Part shown: positions 35,385 to 43,911 of the stretch, piece by piece
Numbering within the stretch: position 1 is the stretch's first letter
Layout: the number at the start of each line of letters is the position of its first letter
Assembly (NCBI GenBank): GCA_965214995.1
Contig: CBDCCT010000002.1
Location: 2,480,001 to 2,544,000, forward strand
DNA from: CBDCCT01 sp965214995
GTDB lineage: Bacteria > Deinococcota > Deinococci > Deinococcales > Trueperaceae
DNA length: 64,000 nucleotides
Direction: 5' to 3'
Position numbers and translations under genes: made by a program
The notes under the pieces: generated by a model
What the model was told of the DNA's origin: nothing
Databases searched by the model: none
What the model saw: the letters and a program-made list of their open reading frames with translations, nothing else

Positions 35385-35890
35385 CAGTTGCGCGCGTCAC
35401 ACGCAGAAGTATCACCCGTTCTGGCGTCACCGAGGCTTCGACCTGCGGCCGCGGCACAGCACGTTCCGGCGCGACTGAGACCTCAACTCGTGGCCGGGGC
35501 ACGGCGTGCCCAGTGACCTCTTCGACGGGCTCGGTTGGCGCGGGCTGCGGCGCTCGAGCTTCTTGAGGAACGTCCTCCGGCCTTGCGTCGGGCGTCTCGA
35601 CCTCGGGTCCGCTCGCCCGCGGCTCCTCTACTTCAGCGTCGGCCACCTGCGGCGTCGGCGCTTGGGGGGCGGGCTCGTCCACGGCCGACGCCTCTTCGGT
35701 CGTCTCGGCGAGCTCGGGCGTGTCGAGCTCGATAATGATGAAGGTCTCCTCCGGCGTTCGGAAGACGAGCCAAGCGAAGAGGGGGACTACCGCGAGGAGA
35801 TGCACGACGAGCGACAGCAGCAATGCGCGCCTTTTGTCCTTGTCCCGCCATACCGCAGCATTGGACAAAGATCGGCTTCTCAGGATCGAA
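35385..35890 (-). pseudogene. TonB-like energy transducer fragment
   Basis: On the minus strand: RDKDKRRALLLSLVVHLLAV, then VPLFAWLVF (single N-terminal membrane anchor), FIIIELDTPE, then about 110 residues rich in Pro, Glu and Val (EPAPQAPTPQVADAEVEEP…), as in TonB. The C-terminal TonB domain is missing; reading past about 35385 gives Cys-rich sequence antisense to the amylase fragment. No good start codon is present, and the frame joins the membrane-protein fragment upstream, so both ends look cut. Confidence 0.6.
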
Positions 35891-36142
35891 CGAGTTCCTG
35901 TACACTCCTGGAAACACGACAATCCCCGCGATCAGGGCGAACCAGATTCGTCCCGCAAACCCTTCAAAGCTCCAGATTCCGGTTTGCTGGTAGGTGGCAA
36001 AGAAAGGTTGGACCAGAATACCGGCCACGAGCGCCAGATACTGCCAGAACCAGTGCAGGGGTTTTCCGTCAGCGCTGCGTTCTTTAGTTGCCTTCGACCT
36101 CGCATCGGAAGCGAGGTCAAAGTAGCAAATAAAGCCATTCAT
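35860..36142 (-). pseudogene. 5' fragment of a small membrane-protein gene
   Basis: Starts MNGFICYFDLASDARSKATK at 36142 and has two hydrophobic stretches (WQYLALVAGILVQPFFA; IWFALIAGIVVFPGVYRN). After SFDPEKPIFVQ it runs into the TonB-like fragment in another frame. The 3' part appears lost at that junction. It begins 6 bp after the stop of the metzincin gene. Family unknown. Confidence 0.5.
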
Positions 36143-36148
36143 TTCTGG

Positions 36149-37207
36149 CTATTCCCCCAATATCCGCGTTACACGCTGCATCGCGGAGGCTGCGAACCCT
36201 TCTTGGGAAACCGTTCTAGTTCTCGCCTCGGGGTAGGCCGAGACAACGGCTTCGGCCAACTCGCGGGTCCGCAAAGCAAAGGCGTCAATGTCCTCAGGCC
36301 GGTCGCCGTAAAGCAAACTAAGCCCGCGCTTGTCACCTTCGGAGAGGGCAACGCCGTCGCCTGTCGGTGCGCACGGGTTGTCCTCGGTGCGGTAGAACAA
36401 AGAAGGGAAACGGTACAGCATTACGGAGGCGGAATCGAAAGGGCCTGCCACTACTCCGGGAGATTCTTCAGTGCGCAGGTTATGGTCCACCCTTGCTTTC
36501 GACCAGAAGTTGGGGAAGCCTGCCAGGTAGGTGTAGATGCCGGGTCGGCGTCCCTGGGAGTCGGGGACAAAACGACCATCATCATCTTGCGTGGGCTGAT
36601 AGCCGAAATCGTCCTCCCAGCGAAACGCCTCGGAGCAGGGTCCGCGCATGTTCTGGTGCTCGTGGTGAAAGGCCAGCGCGTGAAGAAACTCGTGTCGGAC
36701 GACGCCTTCCCAGTTGCTTGGTCGCTGGACTGTGAAACCACCTAGATTAAGGCTCCGTTGGTAAGGCCTACCGCCAACATCCTGGTGAGCAAAACCGATC
36801 TGCGGATCAATGGAGTCCGTTCCGACTAACGACCAATACCCGCTCTTGTCGAAGCTAACCCGGATATCGGCCTGATACTCCTGATCCTCCTCGGACCAAG
36901 TTCGGTGGGCACCCGTCGATTCGTCGACACCAAAATCCAGGGTGAGGTTACAGGCCTCGCTGATAACCTCCGTGGCCGCAGCAATTTCCCGGTGTAGGTC
37001 GCTATCGCCCCCCAGAAAAGCTACGGTGACGGTATCGCTAGGTCGCCAACGCTGCAGATCGGCGGCTATGAACCTGAAGCCACCCGAATCCGAGGGCAAG
37101 CTATCCAGAAACCGCTCGCGGACCTCGAGGCTGGCTTGTATCGAATCGGGTAGATTATCTAAGACGACATCGTCATCTCGGAGGCGGGACAGTACATGGT
37201 CAGCCAT
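36149..37207 (-). CDS. Metzincin (astacin-like M12A) metalloprotease
   Basis: About 352 residues from ATG 37207, chosen for AAGGAGA 8 nt upstream (a TTG two codons earlier is possible). The zinc site HEFLHALAFHHEH (about 172-184) fits HExxHxxxxxHE, and the Met-turn is in SASVMLYRF near 265. No signal peptide is seen, odd for this class. The N-terminal 60 residues and the C-terminal 50 are unassigned. It lies 176 bp downstream of a carboxypeptidase-regulatory-like gene and a trypsin-like protease on the same strand, and is related to the broken metzincin at 41558-42370. Confidence 0.85.
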   Translation of the reverse strand: MADHVLSRLRDDDVVLDNLPDSIQASLEVRERFLDSLPSDSGGFRFIAADLQRWRPSDTVTVAFLGGDSDLHREIAAATEVISEACNLTLDFGVDESTGAHRTWSEEDQEYQADIRVSFDKSGYWSLVGTDSIDPQIGFAHQDVGGRPYQRSLNLGGFTVQRPSNWEGVVRHEFLHALAFHHEHQNMRGPCSEAFRWEDDFGYQPTQDDDGRFVPDSQGRRPGIYTYLAGFPNFWSKARVDHNLRTEESPGVVAGPFDSASVMLYRFPSLFYRTEDNPCAPTGDGVALSEGDKRGLSLLYGDRPEDIDAFALRTRELAEAVVSAYPEARTRTVSQEGFAASAMQRVTRILGE

Positions 37208-37389
37208 TACCAATCTCCTTTGTAAAAATGGGCTTCAATCTACGTAGATAATGAATATCTATAGGCCATGACGTCGTACTAAGGGTTTTAAACCTACTTT
37301 AGTCAAGTGTAGGGCGTGGATTTTTATTCCGTAATCTATATCAAAAAATTAGGATCAAATCTCGTTAGGCCAGAATGAAATCTATCTGA

Positions 37390-37644
37390 TCAAAACGTAA
37401 AATCAAGGGGGGAAGTGTCCTTAGTGACAGTAACGCTCCTAGAGTGCGGCTCAAGACCTTCCACGACAACCATCAACCTATAGTCGCCTGGGATTAGGTC
37501 ATCGAATCGGTAGCGTCCCGCATCATCTGTCAGTGCAGCTATATCCGTATGGTCAGGACCCTCCGCAATCATGACGGTTGCCCCTACAACAGGTTGTCCA
37601 TTCCGTGTCACCTGGCCTCCGACACGTCCAGCTGTTTTCGGCAT
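37390..37644 (-). CDS. Stand-alone carboxypeptidase-regulatory-like domain protein (84 aa)
   Basis: 84 residues forming a single beta-sandwich domain: VGGQVTRNGQPVVGATVMI, DDAGRYRFDDLIPGDYRLMV, SVTVTKDTSPLDFTF. Usually this domain is attached to larger secreted proteins; here it stands alone with no signal. The same domain occurs in the 1054-residue protein at 3946. It sits between the trypsin-like and metzincin genes, so it may be an adaptor or inhibitor-like partner; that is inference. Confidence 0.8.
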   Translation of the reverse strand: MPKTAGRVGGQVTRNGQPVVGATVMIAEGPDHTDIAALTDDAGRYRFDDLIPGDYRLMVVVEGLEPHSRSVTVTKDTSPLDFTF

Positions 37645-37659
37645 CTCTCCCTCACTTCC

Positions 37660-37696
37660 AGGACCCGGGCCTTGAGACTCTCAAGGCCCGGGTCCT
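37660..37696. terminator. Very stable intercistronic hairpin
   Basis: A perfect 16-17 bp stem (AGGACCCGGGCCTTGA with its complement) and a 3-5 nt loop lie between the trypsin-like gene and the 84-aa gene. There is no T tract on either side, so it may act as an RNA-stability element or partial terminator that lowers downstream expression. Confidence 0.5.
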
Positions 37697-37701
37697 TGGC
37701 C

Positions 37702-38754
37702 TTAGACCATACCCTCAGATTTCCATTTCTTGATGTTGTTGAAAACGGGTTTGGTGATGCGCGTCGCCGAGTTACCTGATGAGCTGCCGTTGGTGTGAAT
37801 CCCTACGGCGTAGCGCTTACCGTCTTTAAGCCGCCATACCGGTGAGCCACTCTGTCCACCAAAGGTGTCGATGTTATAAACAAGAGTCCGCAAGGTAACG
37901 AACTTAATGCGGCGTGCATGCCACCACTGTGTGCCTGTGGGCTTATCCCCTGGGTAGCCTGACAGATTGACCTTCGAACCCAGGAGTGAGGTCAGTCTGT
38001 AGTTCGCATAGCCAAAGTAGCCCAGGCTTTTACCAAGCGGACGACTTCTGGGCAGGATGATGGCGCCATAATCGCGGGTGCGCTTCTTTTCGTTCGTCCA
38101 CCCCTTGACACTACGGAAGCTGGTAGCCGTGACCGAGCCGTAGGGCCTTTGGTTGCCATTGCGCCCCGGGATCACTTCGACATTCTTAACCCAACCACCC
38201 CGGCTATGGATGTATACGCAGTGACCGGCCGTAATTACCGTCCGGTGACCTACTAGCCAACCTGTGCCTATCCAGCGGCTGTTATCAGCCGCCGTAATCA
38301 GCAACGAACAAATGGTACGCCACGGGTAAGGTTTTGTATTCTTGACCTTGACGCGGTCATCTTTCCCGATGACAACTTCGGCGGCTTCCTCACCAAGCCC
38401 CTCTTGTCGACGTACCAGCATTTGCGTGGTGGGGTCGGTATAGTCGGCGTACCAGGCGTCCAGTAGCGGTATATTACTTTCATCGCTCGGTCCGTCTAGC
38501 TCGAGCACGCTCTCCGTCAGAGAAGAATCGAATTCAAGCTCACGGTCTGCGTCGATAGACATGGTCTCTTCGGTTCCTGTTTCGGGCGATTCCAGGTCGA
38601 CAGCTTCGTCGGAGCTGTCGTTCGAGACCTGTTCGTGGTCGACCTCGTCGGTGTCATCGGCGTCGGCTTCGAGGTTTAACTCATCTTCGGGCACTGAACC
38701 TTCGAATGCGTCTTCTTCATATTCCACGGTTTCAGAAACGTCGACTGTTGGCAT
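37702..38754 (-). CDS. Trypsin-like (S1, V8-type) serine protease with acidic N-terminus
   Basis: 350 residues from ATG 38754 behind GAAAGGAG. Residues 1-95 are strongly acidic and low-complexity (DELNLEADADDTDEVDHEQV). The protease domain (about 140-345) has His178 (TAGHC), Asp228 (RDYGAI) and Ser302 (GGQSGSPV), a V8/Glu-endopeptidase-like pattern. No signal peptide is present. The acidic region may be a propeptide or a solubility tail. It is first of a same-strand trio with the 84-residue beta domain and the metzincin. Confidence 0.85.
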   Translation of the reverse strand: MPTVDVSETVEYEEDAFEGSVPEDELNLEADADDTDEVDHEQVSNDSSDEAVDLESPETGTEETMSIDADRELEFDSSLTESVLELDGPSDESNIPLLDAWYADYTDPTTQMLVRRQEGLGEEAAEVVIGKDDRVKVKNTKPYPWRTICSLLITAADNSRWIGTGWLVGHRTVITAGHCVYIHSRGGWVKNVEVIPGRNGNQRPYGSVTATSFRSVKGWTNEKKRTRDYGAIILPRSRPLGKSLGYFGYANYRLTSLLGSKVNLSGYPGDKPTGTQWWHARRIKFVTLRTLVYNIDTFGGQSGSPVWRLKDGKRYAVGIHTNGSSSGNSATRITKPVFNNIKKWKSEGMV

Positions 38755-38808
38755 CTTCGACTCCTTTCGACTCCGCCTTAAGCGGGCTTTATGAGTACAG
38801 CACTTCAA

Positions 38809-39276
38809 GCCTGACCAAGCCCTGACCAGTTAGCCTGTTTAGACCCTCTTAGCTACCTAAAGCCATGACACTGGCGTTTTGCCTATGTAAGCATGGAAGG
38901 AACCTCCTTTTTGCGGAAAGCTAGGTATGTGTTGATATGAACAAGCCTTCGTAACAAACGGACTTGGCATACCATAAAAAAGAAATGGCTTCCGGTGCCT
39001 CGAGGATGACGACTGCAAATTGATGAGGTTGTAATGTGACCTTAGACCCAAAACCTAGATAGCGATGTGATGGATGTACATCTGCTAATGGACGTTTATA
39101 CAGTCGAAGCGCTTCTGATGCTCTCGACTCCTCTCATTGAAATGCTCACAACTTATGGCCCAGGCTATTACCAAAACCTGCTCAATTGATCCCTTATATT
39201 AGTAATGTAGGGTTGTAATAGGGTTAGAATTTCGACCTTTCCGCTCCACTATAGATAATCCATTTTTTATCTCTAG
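38809..39276. other. Gene-free stretch before the recombinase
   Basis: Lower GC than the surroundings and no credible frame on either strand. The last 40 bp hold AT-rich promoter sequence of the recombinase gene. Nothing else recognisable was seen. Confidence 0.4.
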
Positions 39277-39282
39277 TAAGAT
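39277..39282 (+). promoter_or_regulatory. -10 box of a leaderless promoter
   Basis: TAAGAT ends 5 nt before ATG 39288, with no ribosome site between them; the spacing equals that at 17102 and 22065. Confidence 0.5.
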
Positions 39283-39287
39283 GGGGC

Positions 39288-40274
39288 ATGGATAAGGGAG
39301 TAGAGAGAGTCCAAAGAGTTGAGGGGGAGCTCGAGCCTCGACGTCTCACCGATGAGCAGTTCCGAGGCTTGGCCCAGGTGCCCCCCGAGGTCGAGTGGTT
39401 TGCCAACATCCGGAATCCCAATACAAGGAAAGCCTACCGGCGAGACGTGCAGGATTTTAGCCTCTTTGTGGGGATTCAAAACCCGGAGGACTTTCGGGTG
39501 GTCACGAGGGCGCATCTCATTGCGTGGCGGGATGACTTAGAGCGTAGGGAGCTGGCCGCCGCCACCATCCGGAGGAAGATGTCGGCGCTCTCTTCGCTGT
39601 TCGGCTACCTCTGCAACGCCAACGCGGTGACGCACAACCCCGTGACCGGGGTGGAGAGACCGAGCGAAGGGGCCAACGAGGGCAAAACCCCGGCCATCAG
39701 CGACGCGCAGGCTCGAGCCCTGTTAGACGCCCCCTCCCCCACCACCTTAAAGGGGAAGCGGGACCGGGCTATTTTAGCCGTGTTCCTCTTTCACGCCATC
39801 CGGGCCGACGAGCTGGTCAAGCTCAAGGTGCAGGACGTGAGCCAGCGGCAGGGGGTGATTTGTCTGAAGCTTCATGGCAAACGGGACAAGGTGCGCTACA
39901 TCCCGGCTGCACCGACCGCGCTCATCGCCCTCGACACCTATCTCGAGGCGGCGGGGCACCGCGACGACAAGAAAGGGGCGCTCTTCCGTCCCGTCAGGAA
40001 CAACGTCACCAAAACGCTGGAGAAGCCCCTGCACTACCAGTCGGTCTATGGGCTGGTGAAGCGCTACGGCAGGGAGATTGGGCTGCTCGAGGCGGTGACC
40101 GGCTTTAGCGTCCATGCGCTCCGGGCCACGGCCATCACCAACTCCTTAGAGCATGGGGCGGATCTGGCTGAGTCGCAGGTGTGGGCGGGGCACGCCGACA
40201 TCAGCACCACCCGGCTCTATGACCGCAGGAGGAACAAGCTCGCCGACAGCCGGAGCTTTAAGGTGCAGTATTGA
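39288..40274 (+). CDS. Tyrosine recombinase (XerC/D-like integrase)
   Basis: 328 residues. The SAM-like N-terminal DNA-binding domain (about 30-120: NPNTRKAYRRDVQDF, AAATIRRKMSALSSLFGYL) is followed by the catalytic domain with Arg172 (IRADEL), Lys198 (HGKRD), His276 and Arg279 (HALRAT), His302 (AGHADI) and the nucleophile Tyr311 (LYDRR). All catalytic residues are present. It lacks the extra alpha-helix segment of integron IntI. It could be the integrase of a genomic island or transposon; the IS5-like element lies 26 bp downstream. Confidence 0.9.
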   Translation: MDKGVERVQRVEGELEPRRLTDEQFRGLAQVPPEVEWFANIRNPNTRKAYRRDVQDFSLFVGIQNPEDFRVVTRAHLIAWRDDLERRELAAATIRRKMSALSSLFGYLCNANAVTHNPVTGVERPSEGANEGKTPAISDAQARALLDAPSPTTLKGKRDRAILAVFLFHAIRADELVKLKVQDVSQRQGVICLKLHGKRDKVRYIPAAPTALIALDTYLEAAGHRDDKKGALFRPVRNNVTKTLEKPLHYQSVYGLVKRYGREIGLLEAVTGFSVHALRATAITNSLEHGADLAESQVWAGHADISTTRLYDRRRNKLADSRSFKVQY

Positions 40275-40300
40275 ATGGCGTAATATAAAAAATCAACTAG

Positions 40301-41117
40301 GTTGTGTTGACATTTCACCTCAACCAGATGAGAGCGGAGGCGAAATGCAAGAAGCTGAGGTAGTTACGAGCCAGTTTGTCAAAGCGTGAGAAGCAGCGCC
40401 TATACCGTTTAAGCTTGTTGAAAAAACATTCAACGAGGTGACGCTCTTTATAGAGTTCTTGGTCATACTCACGCTGCTCCTTGCGGTTGCTCTTAGGTGG
40501 AATCACCGCCTGCGCACCCATCTCGGCGATAGTAAGAAGCACATGGTCAGCGTCATAAGACTTATCGCCCATGACGAACTCAGCTTCATAGCCTGCTAGC
40601 AACGCTTTGGCGCGTGGCGCTTCATGCGCTTGTCCCGCGGTGAGTAACAGTCGCAGCGGGTTGCCTAGAGCATCGACGCTCACGTGTATCTTCGTACTAA
40701 ACCCGCCGCGACTATAGCCTAGGTTCTGCGCCTCTTGCCCCCTTTTTTAGAGGGCGCACCCGCGGAGCACGCATGTGCCCGTACTACGGAGCCGTCTATC
40801 ATGACGCTTTCCATGTCCGGGTCATCCGCGAGGTGTTCAAACAGCTCCTGCCATACACCACGCTCACTCCACCGGTCAAAGCGCTTGTAAACACTGTTCC
40901 ACTTGCCGTACTTTCTGGGAAGAAGTCGCCACTGAGAACCGCTCCGCAGCAGCCAAAGTACACCTTCGACAAATCTACGGCACTGCTTCTCTTGCCCCAC
41001 GTACACCTGCGGGTTCTCATCTAAGAACGTTCTGATTTTATGCCACTGTTTAGCCTTGAGTTTTACCCTGCTCATCCCCTCTTCTAACAGCTCACCGCAT
41101 GAGAATGTCAACAGAAC
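40301..41117 (-). mobile_element. IS5-family (IS427-type) insertion sequence
   Basis: 817 bp with 14-bp inverted repeats (GTTGTGTTGACATT and GTTCTGTTGACATT, one mismatch). It is flanked by the direct repeat CTAG at 40297-40300 and 41118-41121, a duplication or target typical of this group. The two-frame transposase is read by -1 frameshifting. Confidence 0.9.
40315..41075 (-). CDS. IS5/IS427-type transposase, orfA/orfB with programmed -1 frameshift
   Basis: OrfA starts at ATG 41075 (MSRVKLKAKQWHKIRTFLDE) behind AGAGGGG and contains the DUF4096-like part and the first Asp (VMIDGSVVRAHACSAG). At the slippery run TCTAAAAAAGG near 40745 a -1 shift joins SKK to RGQEAQNLGYSRGGFSTKIH and orfB, which holds the second Asp (VMGDKSYDAD) and Glu (RHLVECFFNKLKRYRR). 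The fused protein is about 255 residues, the usual size. Without the shift orfA ends shortly after. Confidence 0.88.
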
Positions 41118-41273
41118 CTAGGTGAATTCACGAGTCTCATTTTCATCTGACGCAGATCGAGAGGCTGAAGATGATCCTACAAATTTCAAATCGACGGCTC
41201 AGTCACTTATGTTTGGCTTTTGTTCTCTCTACTATTACAATCTCACTTGGTCAAGAAGAATTGGGTAGTGGGC

Positions 41274-41286
41274 TGAGATAATCTCA
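41274..41286. promoter_or_regulatory. 13-bp operator-like palindrome, site 1
   Basis: TGAGATAATCTCA, perfect apart from the central base. An identical palindrome (opposite central base) lies 114 bp downstream. Confidence 0.5.
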
Positions 41287-41387
41287 AATTTTCTAAGAAT
41301 TATTCTGAGACGGTGTAAATTCTAGGCGCTCCCAATTGCAAGGAAACTGCAGATTAAAGCGTTCAGGACAACACTCCAAGAGAGGCC

Positions 41388-41400
41388 TGAGATTATCTCA
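41388..41400. promoter_or_regulatory. 13-bp operator-like palindrome, site 2
   Basis: TGAGATTATCTCA. Centre-to-centre spacing from site 1 is 114 bp, close to eleven helical turns, and an AT-rich promoter-like stretch follows about 25-35 bp later. The arrangement suits cooperative binding or looping by an unidentified regulator. Confidence 0.5.
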
Positions 41401-41557
41401 CATGACCACCCTTTTGTAGGTGTATCATAATATTAGAGGTGACAATCCTCCACTAAAGCGTTCTCCTTACGTCGTCCTTGTGGGTTCGACCCTCGCGCTC
41501 TAACCAGGCGCTTGCGGTTACTACTACGGCCCGTTGGATTGGGAAAGGAGATCTGAT

Positions 41558-42370
41558 ATGGCCGTCAACACCAACACCGCCTCAGTCGAGGAGCTCATTT
41601 CGATTGAAGGGATCGGTGAGGACCTCGCCGATGCCATCATCCGCGGGCGCCCCTACCATGATCTGCAGGACCTTCTCACCATCCGCGGGATCGGCCAGGG
41701 CACGCTTGCCAACTTTAAGAAACAGGGCCTCACCGCAGAAACGAAGGGAGCTCGCTCGGGACGCCAGGCCGCGCCCGCCTTCGGGGTCGCGTTCCGAGAG
41801 AAGGCCCTGCCCATGCATTCCATCCCGGCGGGCCTACCCGTGCGCGCGTTGGGCGAAGATAAGCCGGACGACGTCGGGCGCTTCTTTTGCGCCTTGCCCG
41901 AGCGGGTGTTCACGCTCGGGGTGGTGGGTGACCGGGTCCAGCTCATCAACCTGCTCGGCAACAAGTGGAACAGCGGCACCCTGCTCCGCTACTACTTCTT
42001 CGACCGCGACACCGACGGCGAGAACGTCATGTTCACCAACGGCACGACCCGATGGCGCACCTGGGTGGGAGACGCGGCGCAAAAAGAGGTGGTGCGCCAG
42101 GGCTTCGAGGCGTGGCTCGAGGTCGGCATCGGCGTCGGCTTTCAGGAGGTCCCGGACCGCGAGGAGGCCTAGGTAGGTGCACATCGGCTTTATGCAGGGC
42201 GACGGGCCTGGTCCTGGCTCGGCCGGGAGATCCTGGAGCACCGCAGTCCCAACGAGCGGACCATGAACTTCGGCTGGGACCTGACGCGGCCCGGCGAGCT
42301 CGACACCGCCATCCACGAGATCGGCCACACCCTCGGCTTCCCCCACGAGCACCAGAAACCCACGCCTGAA
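41558..42370 (+). pseudogene. Helix-hairpin-helix/metzincin fusion gene, frameshifted and truncated
   Basis: ATG 41558 follows AAAGGAG. Residues 1-60 contain two helix-hairpin-helix motifs (SIEGIGEDLADAII; TIRGIGQGTLANFKK), as in ComEA-like DNA-binding domains. The first frame stops at 42172. In other frames the protein continues as WSWLGREIL, MNFGWDL and AIHEIGHTLGFPHEHQKP, a metzincin zinc site like that of the gene at 36149. At least two frame changes lie between 42165 and 42220. The 3' end runs directly into the next gene at 42372, so the C-terminus is missing. Confidence 0.7.
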
Positions 42371-42371
42371 A

Positions 42372-43217
42372 GTGAGGAAGATCGTGAAAAAAGCCTTAGT
42401 AACCCTAATCGCGCTTCTCCTAACGCATGCCTTGGCTCAGCTCGGCGAGCTAGACGGGGCGTGGATCAACGCCGACGCCGACACGCGCGGGATAACGCGA
42501 ATCGAGATCAGCGCCGACGCCGCCGGTGCAACTATAAAAGCCTGGGGCGCCTGCTCGCCGCAGGACTGTGAATGGGGGGAGGCCAGGGCCACCGGCTACG
42601 CCTCTTCCGCCTCGGACGACCTCTCAGAAGCAGGATCCGCCCTGATCGCGGCCTACACCTTCCCGCACGCCGAAACCATGATGACGATCGTGCGCTCGGG
42701 GGAACGTCTAGAGGTCGGGGCATTCACACGCTTCACGGACGGCAGCGGCAGGACCGCCTACCACCGGGGCGAAACCTTCCGGCGCGAGGTAGCGGTCCAG
42801 GTGCTACCCTTCGCACCAAGTGTCTTTACCCGGCCGGAAATTTTGGAAATGCTGGTGGAATCATCCGCCTCGACACTGGGCTCCGGCTCCAGAAGGATCC
42901 TTCCTGACGGTTCCGTTCAGGTCAATCAACCCGACGGTCGCAAAATTACTTATTCTGACGGGGGAAGAATCGTCGAACATCCGGACGGCACGACCACGTC
43001 TTGGACATTCATCCAAATAGCTTTGGTCCCGCCTGCCATGACGGGACAGAGCGAAGATTGGTTCAACGAGATGGCAGAAGTTTTGTACAAAACCATCGAG
43101 TTCCTAGTCAACAATGACGAAGCCTCCCTTTCCAACTTGAGGTCGGCGGAGAGCGGGCTGGACCTGCCGCGGTTGGTGAGCAGCCGGACTCGCGTCGTCG
43201 GGCGCCTGCTGCAATGA
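42372..43217 (+). CDS. Secreted protein of unknown function
   Basis: 281 residues from GTG 42372 (or GTG 42384, better spaced after GAGGAA). A signal peptide (VKKALVTLIALLLTHALAQ) is clear. The mature part starts GELDGAWINADADTRGITRIEI, then KAWGACSPQDCEWGEAR, a lipocalin-like or META-like beta pattern with a Cys pair. The middle has short beta repeats (PDGSVQVNQPDGRKITYSDGGRIVEHPDG). No family is recognised. It overlaps the next gene by 4 bp, so the two are coupled. Confidence 0.7.
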   Translation: MRKIVKKALVTLIALLLTHALAQLGELDGAWINADADTRGITRIEISADAAGATIKAWGACSPQDCEWGEARATGYASSASDDLSEAGSALIAAYTFPHAETMMTIVRSGERLEVGAFTRFTDGSGRTAYHRGETFRREVAVQVLPFAPSVFTRPEILEMLVESSASTLGSGSRRILPDGSVQVNQPDGRKITYSDGGRIVEHPDGTTTSWTFIQIALVPPAMTGQSEDWFNEMAEVLYKTIEFLVNNDEASLSNLRSAESGLDLPRLVSSRTRVVGRLLQ

Positions 43218-43831
43218 CGCGCTACGCCGTTCTCGGCCTTACGCTTCTGAGTTTCGGCCTACCGAACTCTGGAAAGTCGCAGCCGATGATCCTAAGCGAC
43301 CAAAGTGTGGTCAACGAGAGCGCCGAGGGGATCCTGGTTTGCTCGCCCGACGGTACGGCGCTTCTCTGGAACAACGGTGAGCTAAGGCGCTGGGGCAGTA
43401 AGGAAGTATTAACGATTAGTGGCGAGGGTGTCACAAGGGTGCCTGACGGAGACGCGAGTCCATGCCCGCCAGTAGACCCGGCGGTGACCGGAACGGACCA
43501 GTCCTCCGGGCTCGATGCCTTCAGGGCTGTCCACTTCGAGCGCGTGTTCATGTGGCAGTACCGGTCCAGTGTCGCGATTTTTGTCGCCGTACTCGCCATC
43601 GTTTCGACGGGCTTAGCGCTGGCGGTAGCGCATTTCGTCGTGTTCTCTAGAGGGGCGGCTGGTGAGAAAACCCTCGGGACCGACCTGGAGGTTTCAGGCA
43701 CCGGCTTCAAGGTGAGCTCGCCCGTCATCGGCGTCATCATCTTGACCCTCTCGATGGCGTTTCTGTATCTCTACCTCGTCCACGTCTATCCGATTCAATT
43801 TATCGATCCTAGTATGCCAAGTCCAGGATGA
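43214..43831 (+). CDS. Membrane protein with N-terminal signal and two helices
   Basis: 205 residues, ATG overlapping the previous stop (ATGA). A signal peptide (MTRYAVLGLTLLSFGLPNSG) is followed by an extracytoplasmic part with beta repeats like those of its neighbour (GILVCSPDGTALLWNNGELRRWG), then two membrane helices (SSVAIFVAVLAIVSTGLALAVAHFVVF; SPVIGVIILTLSMAFLYLYLV). The shared PDG repeat style and coupling suggest the two products work together. Function unknown. Confidence 0.65.
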   Translation: MTRYAVLGLTLLSFGLPNSGKSQPMILSDQSVVNESAEGILVCSPDGTALLWNNGELRRWGSKEVLTISGEGVTRVPDGDASPCPPVDPAVTGTDQSSGLDAFRAVHFERVFMWQYRSSVAIFVAVLAIVSTGLALAVAHFVVFSRGAAGEKTLGTDLEVSGTGFKVSSPVIGVIILTLSMAFLYLYLVHVYPIQFIDPSMPSPG

Positions 43832-43911
43832 GACGACGCGAACGCCAGCGCCTTTGCTGCACATACTCAGTACGGGAGGTTGGCAAAGGCAGCTACGTCC
43901 GAAGGCGTGTC

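Larger units (their letters stand above)
41122..41557. other. Intergenic region with paired palindromes and a tRNA-like scar
   Basis: No gene is seen. It contains TGAGATAATCTCA (41274-41286), TGAGATTATCTCA (41388-41400), an AT-rich promoter-like stretch around 41421-41436, and a T-arm-like GTGGGTTCGACCCTCGC (41480-41496) followed by GCTCTAACCA, resembling the 3' end of a tRNA gene. The D- and anticodon arms cannot be folded canonically, so no tRNA is called. Confidence 0.4.

Noticed and set aside
35720..36745. 341-codon plus-strand frame over the metzincin and membrane fragment
   Set aside because: No domain; overlaps the metzincin whose zinc site and ribosome site fix the true strand.
39288..40274. 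Integron integrase IntI
   Set aside because: The recombinase has all catalytic residues but not the additional IntI-specific segment; it is better called XerC/D-like, so it cannot be tied to the attC-like site at 34107.
41433..41506. Complete tRNA gene
   Set aside because: Acceptor stem has a mismatch, D-loop lacks GG and the anticodon loop lacks U33; only the 3' half is tRNA-like.
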